Source: Alphaproteobacteria bacterium
GTDB taxonomy: Bacteria > Pseudomonadota > Alphaproteobacteria > CAAHEQ01 > UBA3637
Assembly: GCA_015062245.1 (NCBI GenBank)
Contig: SUVA01000007.1
Location: forward strand, 1-64,000
Reading direction: 5' to 3'
Length of the DNA: 64,000 nucleotides
Part shown: one piece after another, positions 39,420 through 49,500 of the stretch
Layout of the letters: every line of letters begins with the position of its first letter
Numbering within the stretch: position 1 is the stretch's first letter
Program-made: the position numbers and the translations under genes
The notes under the pieces: model-generated
What the model saw: only the letters and a program-made list of their open reading frames with translations
Database searches by the model: none
Told to the model about the DNA's origin: nothing

Positions 39420-39885
39420 ATTGGGTGCCGAATTTTCGTTCATACCGTCTTTTCCACCACGGTGATGTTTTAGCCTTTTCATACATTTCGGCCTTTAATT
39501 TTTCATATTCCGGATTTGAAACCTGTGATGGTTCAAGGGACGCTTTCATTGTTGTTACACCATATTCATTATTGACAATATAACTGTAAGAACCGGCATA
39601 TTGCACACAGGCCGATTTGGGCAAATGAATAACCTGACCGGGGTAATAAATCTGATAAGGTTCTTTTTTTAAAAACAAATAATGTTCGTCATTGGGTTGA
39701 TAAAATGTTGTCGGCATATAATCTTCGGCATCAGCACCTTTATCCGCCCAAGCCAAAACCAAATCTTCCTTGACCTGTACAATGGTGATTTGTTCCACAG
39801 GTGTACATTTTTCATCACGATATGTGGGTTGAGGTGCACAGGCACACAATCCCAAAAAAGGTAATATAAGGATAAATTTTTTCAT
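39418..39885 (-). CDS. Hypothetical lipoprotein
   Basis: MKKFILILPFLGLCACAPQP lipobox. Confidence 0.7.
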   Translation of the reverse strand: MKKFILILPFLGLCACAPQPTYRDEKCTPVEQITIVQVKEDLVLAWADKGADAEDYMPTTFYQPNDEHYLFLKKEPYQIYYPGQVIHLPKSACVQYAGSYSYIVNNEYGVTTMKASLEPSQVSNPEYEKLKAEMYEKAKTSPWWKRRYERKFGTQ

Positions 39886-39954
39886 ATGATTCCCCTCCTG
39901 AATTTTTTGTTTTTTTCAGTTTATAAAATTTTTTTAAAAAAAACAATATTTTTC

Positions 39955-39983
39955 TTGCAAAATAAGAAAAATATATTTAAAAT
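39955..39983 (+). promoter_or_regulatory. Sigma70-like promoter upstream of prepilin-VWA gene
   Basis: TTGCAA-N17-TAAAAT. Confidence 0.65.
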
Positions 39984-40011
39984 GAGGAAAAACCATATGG
40001 GGAGGTATTTT

Positions 40012-42855
40012 ATGAAAAAATCAATTCGTTCTTTGCAAGCCGGTCGCAGTATGATTGAACTCATTGCCGTTATGGCGGTGATGGGTATTTTATTGATTGC
40101 GGGATTGGTCGGGTTTAAATTATTATTGGATTATTTAAAACAAAAAGAAACGGTTGAACAAATAACCACCATCGGTATGCGTTATAAGGCCAGCCGGTTA
40201 AATGCCAAGGTTCCCCATAAAGGTTATGTTCCGATGAATCAGGTTTATCCCGAAGGTAATGAATGTGAAAACAACGATAAAGAATGTATTGTTACCCCCG
40301 AAGGTTCAACGGTTAAATTATACAGTATGGGTGAAAGCAAAAACTTTGTAGTGTTGGTGAGCAATTTAAAATCCACCTCTTGTCAAGAATTGGCAGTGAT
40401 GGGCGGGTATGAATTTGCGTTCAAAAGCCCAAATTCACCGGACTCAAATTCTTTTGATGAAAATTTTCCACGACCATCTGAAATTATAAAAAAAGGCGCA
40501 TCTTTTACATTTACCAATAATAATAATGAATACGTTGCATTTACACCTGAATACCTAAAGGCAAACCCAACTGTATTAAAAAGCTTCTGTGATTCCAACA
40601 TACCGTTGGGCTTTACGTATTCGGCGGATGAAGATTGCGATTATTTTTATGATGGCGCATGTCATGATTGTCCCGAAGGAAAAGTGCAAGATAGTACTGG
40701 TAAGTGTTGCACTCAAACTGTTTTAGATAATAAAGCCAATTGTGGTTTGTGCGATGGTTGTAAGGATAAAATATGTTTAGAAGATGAACAACGATGTGTA
40801 GAATGTATAGACAACACCGGCTGCACCGATAATCCAAATGGTAATATATGCGTTGACAATCATTGTGTTAAATGCAATGGTAAGGATGGTTGCCCTGACA
40901 ATAATATGTGTTGCAATGCCAAACATGAATGTATTGCTATAGATGGCACTTTTTGGACCAGCAACGACAACGGCAGTTGCATTTGTAAAGACGTTGGATT
41001 GGGCGGTCAGTGTGAGGCGGATTGTAACTGTGCGCATTTGGGGGCAACCTTTAAATGTATGAATGTCGGGGGGAACGCAGTCAAAACTTGCGCCAAAGAT
41101 CCAAATGGATGTGAAAAAGATGAAGATTGTGCTGGCAATCGTGTTTGTTGCAAACAACCAGACCAAACAAACGGTGTTTGTTGTAATGAAGGCGAGTTTT
41201 GTAAAGATGGCGTTTGTTCAAAATGCACCGATGATAGCGATTGTGGTGCGGGGAAAACCTGTTGTAATGGGGCATGTTACTCAGAAACGGTTGAAACATG
41301 TGGTGATGAATGTTGTACCGAGGGGCAACAATGTCTGACAGATGAAAATGACAAACAATATTGCGGAAATAATAAAAACACCTGTGATAATCTCGGTTTA
41401 ACATATTGCAAAAGCGAAGGAGATTGCTGTGAAGTGGGATACTATTGCCATGAAACCTTGGGATGTGTTGAATGTTCCGAACAGCCGATAAAAACATGTG
41501 GCGATAGCGAAAAGCAAACATTTAATAACGAATGCTATGCAAAGAAACATTTGAATTGTTTGGATGAAACAGATGTCAAGTTTGATGACGATTTAAGAGA
41601 AATGATAGAAGATAATACCATAACAGACCCCGAAAAAACACCCATTTGCGCAGGGGAAAGCGAAACGACAAATGCCACATGTGATAAATGTACCGCAGAT
41701 AGCCAATGTGCCCAATTAAAAGGTCAAGGTGGTAGAAATGTTTTAAACCGAAATTATGTATGTCGTTCGGGACATACAGGGGCGGATGAAAAATATAATG
41801 ACACCTGTGGTAAATGCATTAAAGATTCAGATTGTGATAATGGAAAACCCTGCATTAATGGCATGTGCGGTTGCGTATATGACACTGATTGCGAAGGAAA
41901 TATTATCGGGACAAAATGTTTAAAAAATCAAACGAACCCAATTTGCGGTTGCGTATCGGATGCCGATTGTAAGACAGAAGACCATTTAAGAACCGGAAAG
42001 ACGAAATGTAATATTAACGACAATGGAGTGGGAACATGCGGTTGTGACGATGGCTTAGAATTGGATCAAAAAGAGGGATATTGCGTATGCAGTACTGAAA
42101 ACGAATTTTGGACACGTTATACGAGAAATAACGCCCCAGAATACCTTTGTTGTGAACAAGGAAAGGTTGCTACAATGGCCGGAACAGAGCCAATCTGTGT
42201 CCCAATGTGTGAAAAGGATGAACACATTTCAGTTGCCATGATGTTGGATTATTCTTGGTCGGGCAAAAGCATTGAAGTGAGAGGCAAAACTTTTGATAGT
42301 GCCAGAACCGAATTGGCCAGAGCTTTCATCAATGGATTAAAACGAATAAATAGTGACATTCGTTTTGGTGTTTTCCGTGAAGATAACAACGGCAAAACAG
42401 ATGCACAAGAAAAGCACCGTTGCGAAGGAGGGAAGAACAATATAGAAATTCAAGGTTTTTCCACTGACTCACCGGATTTAAATCAGAGTTTGTGCGCATT
42501 TTCACATGGTCAAGGCGAAACAACTTTTACTGATGCCATTAATGGAATCAAAAACAAATTTAAAGGAATCAAAGACGAATGTAACGACAATAGAGAAAAT
42601 ACAATTGTTCTTGTCCTGTCCGATGGGCTTATTCCCGACGACACAGCAACAGCCACAGGATGCGATAGTACAAATATGTATGTCTATGCCGGCGGTGAAA
42701 AAAGATTTGGTTTGGGTGACATGCCCCATGAAATGCCCTTTACTGCAACACCAACTCCTAATATTCTGTTAAATATGGTTGCTGATAAAATTTGCGTCAA
42801 TCCCCAACAGATGCCAGGCGGTTTACAACCAGGGTATAATCCACAAAATCCATAG
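40012..42855 (+). CDS. Prepilin-like, Cys-rich protein with C-terminal VWA domain
   Basis: AGRSMIELIAVMAVMGILLIAGLVGFKLLLDYL; dozens of Cys; C-terminal MMLDYSWSGKS...GETTFTDAING...IVLVLSDGLIPDD matches the MIDAS DxSxS...T...D pattern. Confidence 0.85.
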   Translation: MKKSIRSLQAGRSMIELIAVMAVMGILLIAGLVGFKLLLDYLKQKETVEQITTIGMRYKASRLNAKVPHKGYVPMNQVYPEGNECENNDKECIVTPEGSTVKLYSMGESKNFVVLVSNLKSTSCQELAVMGGYEFAFKSPNSPDSNSFDENFPRPSEIIKKGASFTFTNNNNEYVAFTPEYLKANPTVLKSFCDSNIPLGFTYSADEDCDYFYDGACHDCPEGKVQDSTGKCCTQTVLDNKANCGLCDGCKDKICLEDEQRCVECIDNTGCTDNPNGNICVDNHCVKCNGKDGCPDNNMCCNAKHECIAIDGTFWTSNDNGSCICKDVGLGGQCEADCNCAHLGATFKCMNVGGNAVKTCAKDPNGCEKDEDCAGNRVCCKQPDQTNGVCCNEGEFCKDGVCSKCTDDSDCGAGKTCCNGACYSETVETCGDECCTEGQQCLTDENDKQYCGNNKNTCDNLGLTYCKSEGDCCEVGYYCHETLGCVECSEQPIKTCGDSEKQTFNNECYAKKHLNCLDETDVKFDDDLREMIEDNTITDPEKTPICAGESETTNATCDKCTADSQCAQLKGQGGRNVLNRNYVCRSGHTGADEKYNDTCGKCIKDSDCDNGKPCINGMCGCVYDTDCEGNIIGTKCLKNQTNPICGCVSDADCKTEDHLRTGKTKCNINDNGVGTCGCDDGLELDQKEGYCVCSTENEFWTRYTRNNAPEYLCCEQGKVATMAGTEPICVPMCEKDEHISVAMMLDYSWSGKSIEVRGKTFDSARTELARAFINGLKRINSDIRFGVFREDNNGKTDAQEKHRCEGGKNNIEIQGFSTDSPDLNQSLCAFSHGQGETTFTDAINGIKNKFKGIKDECNDNRENTIVLVLSDGLIPDDTATATGCDSTNMYVYAGGEKRFGLGDMPHEMPFTATPTPNILLNMVADKICVNPQQMPGGLQPGYNPQNP

Positions 42856-42884
42856 TTGATTTTTTTGGAAAAATCGGTTAAAAT
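42856..42884 (+). promoter_or_regulatory. Sigma70-like promoter for rarA
   Basis: TTGATT-N17-TAAAAT, 7 nt before ATG. Confidence 0.6.
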
Positions 42885-42891
42885 AAGGCTT

Positions 42892-44187
42892 ATGAGCAGT
42901 TTGTTTGAAACTTTGAATCATAAGCCTTTGGCCGACCAAATGCGCCCCAACGATTTAAACGAAGTGGTGGGACAAAATCATTTGTTGGGGGATAAAGGCC
43001 CTTTGGGGCGGATGATTCAAAATCAAAATCTTTCATCCTTTATTTTGTGGGGGCCCCCTGGGTGTGGCAAAACAACCATCGCACGCATTTTGGCCGATAA
43101 AACAAATTTAACTTTTGTGCAATTGTCCGCCGTCTTTTCGGGTGTGGCCGATTTAAGAAAAGTGTTTGATGAAGCCAAAAAACGCCGAATGGCCGGCAAA
43201 GGGACTTTGTTATTCGTGGATGAAATTCACCGTTTCAATCGGGCTCAACAGGACGGCTTTTTGCCCTTTGTGGAAGACGGCACGGTTATTTTGGTGGGGG
43301 CCACCACCGAAAACCCCAGCTTTGAATTAAACAGCGCTTTGTTATCCCGTTGCAAAGTGTTTGTATTAAATCGTTTGAATGATACGGCTTTGGCCGATTT
43401 AACCCAGCGGGCCGAAAAAATTATGCAAAAGCCCCTGCCCTTGGATGAAGTGGGCAAACAATATCTGCGTTCTTTGGCCGATGGGGACGGTCGGTACTTT
43501 ATCAATTTGTTAGAGGCCGTTTGGCAATACGCCCAACCCAATGAAATCTTGGATAAAGATGAATTGGAAAAATTGTTGCAAAAAAGATTGCCCAACTATG
43601 ATAAAGATCGTGAGGGGCATTACAATTTAATTTCGGCATTGCATAAATCTTTGCGTGGGTCCGATCCGGATGCGGGTTTGTATTGGTTGGCACGGATGGT
43701 TGTGGCCGGCGAAGATATGAAATATATTTTGCGCCGTTTAACCCGTTTTGCATCCGAAGATGTGGGCTTGGCCGATCCGCAGGCTTTGGTTCAGGCCATC
43801 AATGCGTGGAACAGCTATGAACGGCTGGGTTCACCTGAGGGTGATTTGGCCGTGGCCGGATTGGTGGTTTATTTGGCAACCGCCCCCAAATCCGTGGGGG
43901 TTTATAAGGCGTGGAAACAAGCCGTCAGCGTGGCCCAGCAAAGTGATTCTTTAATGCCCCCCAAACATATCCTGAACGCACCAACAAAATTGATGTCAGA
44001 TGTGGGCTATGGCAAAGGCTATCAATACGATCCAGACACCAAAGACGGCTTTTCGGGCCAAGAATACTTTCCCGATGAAATCGGTCATAAAACTTTTTAC
44101 CATCCTGCCCCACGGGGCTTTGAACGTGAAATCCAAAAAAGAATTGATTATTGGAACGATTTAAGAAAAAAGAAAAATTCCCCCTGA
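42892..44187 (+). CDS. rarA: Replication-associated recombination protein A (RarA/MgsA AAA+ ATPase)
   Basis: WGPPGCGKTTIARIL; LFVDEIHRFNRAQQD; GATTENPSFELN. Confidence 0.96.
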   Translation: MSSLFETLNHKPLADQMRPNDLNEVVGQNHLLGDKGPLGRMIQNQNLSSFILWGPPGCGKTTIARILADKTNLTFVQLSAVFSGVADLRKVFDEAKKRRMAGKGTLLFVDEIHRFNRAQQDGFLPFVEDGTVILVGATTENPSFELNSALLSRCKVFVLNRLNDTALADLTQRAEKIMQKPLPLDEVGKQYLRSLADGDGRYFINLLEAVWQYAQPNEILDKDELEKLLQKRLPNYDKDREGHYNLISALHKSLRGSDPDAGLYWLARMVVAGEDMKYILRRLTRFASEDVGLADPQALVQAINAWNSYERLGSPEGDLAVAGLVVYLATAPKSVGVYKAWKQAVSVAQQSDSLMPPKHILNAPTKLMSDVGYGKGYQYDPDTKDGFSGQEYFPDEIGHKTFYHPAPRGFEREIQKRIDYWNDLRKKKNSP

Positions 44188-44192
44188 GGCGT

Positions 44193-44292
44193 TTCGGTTG
44201 GATGGTCACAAAATAAGGGCTCGCCCAAATATGTGGCACTATTTCTGTTAATAGTTATCACCTCCAACCACTGATTCAGTGGTTTTTGTTTT
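44193..44292 (+). ncRNA. Structured leader element copy 1 (candidate attenuator/riboswitch-like RNA)
   Basis: Aligns with 52787-52896; GGTTGGA (44196-44202) can pair TCCAACC (44263-44269), which overlaps terminator arm AACCACTG-ATT-CAGTGGTT (44266-44284)+T-tract. Confidence 0.55.
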
Positions 44293-44306
44293 GGCAAGGA
44301 GAAATC

Positions 44307-44486
44307 ATGAATAAAAAATTTTGTTTTTTAATCATCTTTTTATTGGCCGGATGTTCTTATACAAAACCGGTTATCACAAAAATCAAACCGCAAAATAACC
44401 AATTTATCGTGGAAAAATGTCAAATTAAATATCATCCCTTTGTCGGAATTTCAACCGAAAATTGTGCGGATTATTCTATTCCTTGA
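44307..44486 (+). CDS. Small (59 aa) lipoprotein
   Basis: MNKKFCFLIIFLLAGCSYTKPV lipobox; SD AAGGAG. Confidence 0.7.
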   Translation: MNKKFCFLIIFLLAGCSYTKPVITKIKPQNNQFIVEKCQIKYHPFVGISTENCADYSIP

Positions 44487-45319
44487 TGCATTTCGGCCGC
44501 ACGCACCGTGTTTTCCATCAACATTGCAACGGTCATTGGCCCCACACCACCGGGGACAGGGGTAGCCGCATAGGCAACGCCTTCCACTTCATCCGAACGC
44601 ACATCACCACAAATTGAACCGTCCGATTGACGAGTTATGCCCACATCTATTACAACCGCACCAACCTTGATATCATCAACGCCAATCATACCGGCTTGCC
44701 CCGTGGCCACCACCAAAATATCCGCCGTACGGCATAATTGCGAAAGATTTTCGGTTTTGCTGTGTGCCTGAGTTACCGTGCAGTTTTTGGACAACAACAA
44801 ATGAAACAAGGGCTTACCCACCAAACGGGAACGACCCACCACAACGGCCGTCTTACCGCTGAGATTCGGCACAACCGATTCAATCAAACGCATACAAGCC
44901 TGAGGCGTGCAGGCAACCAATTTGGCCCCGCCCCACACCAAACGCCCCAAATTGACCGTGGTCAAACCATCCACATCTTTATCGGGCGATACCATATCCA
45001 ATACTTCATCCGAATTTAAATGACGTGGCAGCGGCATTTGAACCATCACGCCATCCACATTATCATCTTGATTTAACTTTTCAATCAAAGCATGCAATTC
45101 ATCAAAAGTGATTGTTTCGGGCAAATGATGCACACGCACACGCATACCCAATTGTTCGGCCTTTTTTTGCTTATGTTGGACATATATCGCACTGGCCGGA
45201 TTATCGCCAATCCAAATCACATCCAATTCAGGAATACGCCTTAATTGATTGATGCGTTTAATTAAATCTCGGGTAATTTCTTCGGCCATTTTTTTGCCGT
45301 CAATCCATATCGTTTTCAT
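44471..45319 (-). CDS. folD: Bifunctional methylenetetrahydrofolate dehydrogenase/cyclohydrolase FolD
   Basis: GDNPASAIYVQHKQKKAEQLG; VDGVMVQMPLPRHL; VGRSRLVGKPLFHLLL; ATPVPGGVGPMTVAML. Confidence 0.96.
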   Translation of the reverse strand: MKTIWIDGKKMAEEITRDLIKRINQLRRIPELDVIWIGDNPASAIYVQHKQKKAEQLGMRVRVHHLPETITFDELHALIEKLNQDDNVDGVMVQMPLPRHLNSDEVLDMVSPDKDVDGLTTVNLGRLVWGGAKLVACTPQACMRLIESVVPNLSGKTAVVVGRSRLVGKPLFHLLLSKNCTVTQAHSKTENLSQLCRTADILVVATGQAGMIGVDDIKVGAVVIDVGITRQSDGSICGDVRSDEVEGVAYAATPVPGGVGPMTVAMLMENTVRAAEMHQGIE

Positions 45320-45365
45320 TTTGCTTTTTAATAATCCTTCCTGTAAAGACAGGCTTTTTCGCCGT

Positions 45366-46526
45366 TTATTTGTATTCAATGACAGCCTCACGCTTTTCAG
45401 TGTTCAACAAACGTTTTGCCTGATTTTCCATCTGTTCCATTTCCAACTGTTCACGCACTTCATCAAAAGTCGGCATCACACGTTGCGTTTTCACACCGCA
45501 TTTCATAAAAAACAGTTGCCCTTGTGGTACCTTTACCGGACCCAAAGTTTCACCCACAGCCACATCCGACAACATAGACTTTAATTCTTTGGGCAATTGA
45601 AACGGATCCGTCCAACCACGCTGAATGGATTCAAGGATGCCTTCTTTTGCCAAAACACGGGTAAAGTCATCACAATTTTTGGTGGCCAAAATAGCCTTTG
45701 TATCGGCCTTATCATCAACACCGCCTTGGGCCAATTCCCATAATTCAATGGCTTCTTTTGTAACCGGTGCCTTTTTATCCATCATATATAATATCAAATA
45801 ACCATTACCGACATCCAGTGGGCGGGATACTTGCCCCACCGGCATTTCACGCAAAACAGGCGTTATATTATCCCCAAAATAATCAGGTGAAATCACACCC
45901 ACAAAACCACCCGATTTGGCTGTTTCGGAATCCGAATAACGTTTTGCCATTTCGGAAAAAGAAGAACCGTCCTGTAATTGTTGCCAAACGTTTTGCGCCT
46001 GATCCAAAGTGGGCAATTTTATTTCGGCCACCGTAAAAGTTTCTTTGGCCATATCGGATTGAATTTTTTTCAAACGGGATTCAACCGCTGAATCAGGAAT
46101 GGAAACTTTTTTTATGTTAGATCGGGCATAAGACAACCAAACCAAATCACCGTAGACCTGTTGGCGCAAGGTTTTCATGGGGACTTTTTGTTCGGCCAGC
46201 ATTTTAGCCAAACCACCCATAGAAAAGCCGTTTTGTTGTTCCAAATGTGCAATTGCCTGATCAATTTCATCTTCTGAAACTTTCACACCCAGCGCCTGAC
46301 TTTTTTGAATTTTTAAGTATTCTTCCACCAAATTATTCAAGGCCATTTTTTCCAATTCAGATGAAGTCATTGATTGCAATAAGGCCGGTTGTTGTGCCGT
46401 CAGCAAAGCCATACGATCCGATACTTCTGATTCAAAAATAGGTGCGTCATTGACAATTGCCTTTAAATTACCGGCAGATGCCATAAAAGACACACCCATC
46501 ATCATCCAAAATATAATTTTTTTCAT
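45366..46526 (-). CDS. surA: Periplasmic peptidyl-prolyl cis-trans isomerase SurA
   Basis: Signal peptide; AIVNDAPIFESEVSDRMALL; rotamase core AKRYSDSETAKSGGFVGVIS; next to lptD. Confidence 0.9.
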   Translation of the reverse strand: MKKIIFWMMMGVSFMASAGNLKAIVNDAPIFESEVSDRMALLTAQQPALLQSMTSSELEKMALNNLVEEYLKIQKSQALGVKVSEDEIDQAIAHLEQQNGFSMGGLAKMLAEQKVPMKTLRQQVYGDLVWLSYARSNIKKVSIPDSAVESRLKKIQSDMAKETFTVAEIKLPTLDQAQNVWQQLQDGSSFSEMAKRYSDSETAKSGGFVGVISPDYFGDNITPVLREMPVGQVSRPLDVGNGYLILYMMDKKAPVTKEAIELWELAQGGVDDKADTKAILATKNCDDFTRVLAKEGILESIQRGWTDPFQLPKELKSMLSDVAVGETLGPVKVPQGQLFFMKCGVKTQRVMPTFDEVREQLEMEQMENQAKRLLNTEKREAVIEYK

Positions 46527-49500
46527 TGTCCGAAACCTCCCAAAGTTTTCAAATAAAAACGCATTGTAATGGACGTATCCCCTTTATAATTACGATCATG
46601 AGTATAGGACTTACCAGTTTCAAATTCAACCGCCGCACATTCATTATCATAGCGTAAAATACCATATGTTTCCAAAGGCCCCCTGTCGGATTTTAACAAA
46701 TTATAACGATAGCGCCCCTCCAACGACCAATTTTTTGTCAAACGGGAACGCACATATACCGATACTTCTTTTTTGGGGTTTGAATAAACTTCACCCAAAT
46801 GGAAAGAATCTTGGAATAAATAATTCAAACCGATTCTGAACGGAGCAGAACCCGCCTCAAACGAAATATCGTTTTTTTGCGCCTCTAAATTCTTTTGGGC
46901 CATACGGAAACGATAGGCCAATGTTAGGTATTCATAGTTCAGTTGCAAACGCCCCACATAGCTGGAAAAATGACCATCATACCCCATCGCATCATCTAAT
47001 TCATCATTTTCACGCAAGCGTATGCTTTGACCAAACAAAGCCTGAATGGAACGTTTTTTACCCATTTGATACAGTGTCCATTGAACACCATAGTTCATTC
47101 TGGAACCCGATTCAACCTTATCATAGCCCACATAACGGTTGGGGGAAAATAAATTCACATCATCAAAATCAAAGACCGAACTGTCCACATTGGGAATCTT
47201 ATCCGGATTGGATCCGTTGGGGGAAGCAACCAACATAACGATTGGTTCCAAAATCTGAGAATATCGGGCGGATTTTTTAATCAACGGATAGCTTAATTTT
47301 AAAACCGCCTGAGGGAAAATACGGCCGGCAAAGTACGAATCTTCTTGGCGCCCATAACCGATACCATAACGCCCTGTATCCACGCTGTATCCATCCATAC
47401 GCAATGAACCCGACAGTTGCGTTACCAAACCAAAGTCCGTTTTATATGGAAGGGTGATACCTTGGGTCAAAGACAAACGATTGGATTTAAAATGGTCACG
47501 GTTATTGATAAACGCCCCATTGATATCGGAATACATAATACCGCCGTTTTTTGTAAAAGGCTTGCTTGTATAACGCATATTAAACACAGGCAAAATAACA
47601 GGAATTGATTCTGATCTGACACCGTCTTGCAGACTTTGGAAGTTATAAAAAGTAGATGAACCATATAAACGATTACCATAATATTCCGTTGTTAAATGGG
47701 ATGTTAAATAGGATTGGCTGGTATCCACATCCAACACGTTATAACGGCGAAAATAAGTGTCTGTAATCGTGCGGTTATAGGCCCCTGTTACACGCCAAGA
47801 ATCATTCACATCATATTCAAATGCCGATTGAATATGCCCTTGTCTTTTATCTTCATCATCTTTGGTATAACTGGTTTGTAATTCAACTTTTCCTTTTGAA
47901 AACAATCCCTGATAATCCAAAATTCCCAACGGATTTCGGGTAAATGAAACAACAGGCGTTACTGTCAAATTCTGATTTTCGGCCAAATCAACAAAAATCG
48001 GGGCTTTGATATAGGCTTTTAATTCGGAATCGCTGCCAAAAGTCGGGGTTAAAAAACCCGTTTGGCGTTTAACCGTATAATCGGGAATTTGAAAATACGG
48101 AAAATATAAAACAGGTACTTTTTTAAGTTCAACCCGTGTATTCCAAAAACGCATCATATGAGATTCTTCATCTTGTTCAATGGAAGAAGCGTGAATTTGC
48201 CATAACGGGCTGGAATTTTCACACATTTCACAGGGGGTATAAAAAGCATCCTTTAAGATATTTTCTTTGCCTTTTTGACGAACAATTTGATTGGCCCATA
48301 AATGTGTGCCGTCCGCCATATCCATTTTGCCCTTACCCGTTACCACTTCATCACCATGGGCTCGCATTTGAATATCATGCACAATTGATGAATTTCCATC
48401 AGGCAAAACCATTTTTGCTTCACCTGGGATATGTATCATATCCGATTTTTGATTATACAAAATCTTATCCGTATTAAAAACAATACCGTTTTGCTTTAAC
48501 ACAACATTCCCCGAAGCCGTCATCACCTGATTTTTTTGATCATAGCTGACCTGATCGGCTTCAAAATCAACGGGTTGTTCTTTGTTAAAGGCCGAAACAT
48601 CTATATCCGAAAAAGCATACGCCTGAACGGATAAAAATGCGCCCACCAAAAACACGAAACGAAGCATATAGTTAAATTTTGCAGGCACTTTCGGACCGTT
48701 TTCCTTTTTAAAAATGCGCATCATAATCCACAAAGGAATCAATAAATTCAAACCCATCAATACCAAACCCCATAAATTTTTGCCCGCTATGTTTTCAAAG
48801 GCCAAAGCAAACGTTTGAATCAACAAAGCGGATATGACAACCATATTGATACGAATCGGTTGTCCACGACGATTATAGTAACCCGTTAAAGCGCCCACCA
48901 TAGCCAATAAAGCAAAAATAAAATTATACAAAGGTTGGGTCAAACGTTTGAAAGCCTCAACCTTATGTTTGCGCCATGTTGACGCATTTGGGGCTTCGGA
49001 TTGTTTCATCATCAACAATTTCATAAACGGTAATTCACGCACCTTTTGTGTTCGGGTACCTGATTGATTTTTATCGCCCAATGCCACCGTATATTTATCA
49101 AATTTTAAAACTGAATATTGTTTTGTTTCGGGCTTATATTCTTGACGGGAACCTTGTCCAAAAACAATTTCCAAACCATCGGACGCCTGATACAAAGTCC
49201 CTTCATCAGCAATTAAAGTTGATTTTTTACCGTCTTTCATTTCATAGGCTAAAATCCCCTTGAGCACCCCATTGGGCAAACGTTCACGAACATAAATCAT
49301 CATCCCCTTTTTGAAAGTGTTAAATTGTCCTTCCTGTAATAAAACATGGGATACATTATTGCGGACTTTCCATTTCATCTCACGCACTTCTGTTTCAGCC
49401 CACGGACAAAGAAACAAAGAAAGAAAATAACCACATACAGTCAGCACACCGGCCATTTTCAAAACAGGACTCATCAATTGAAAAGGCCCCATCCCGACAG

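Noticed and set aside
40777-41521. Antisense ORFs (129 and 146 aa) over the prepilin-VWA gene
   Set aside because: Shadow of Cys-codon-rich sequence on the plus strand
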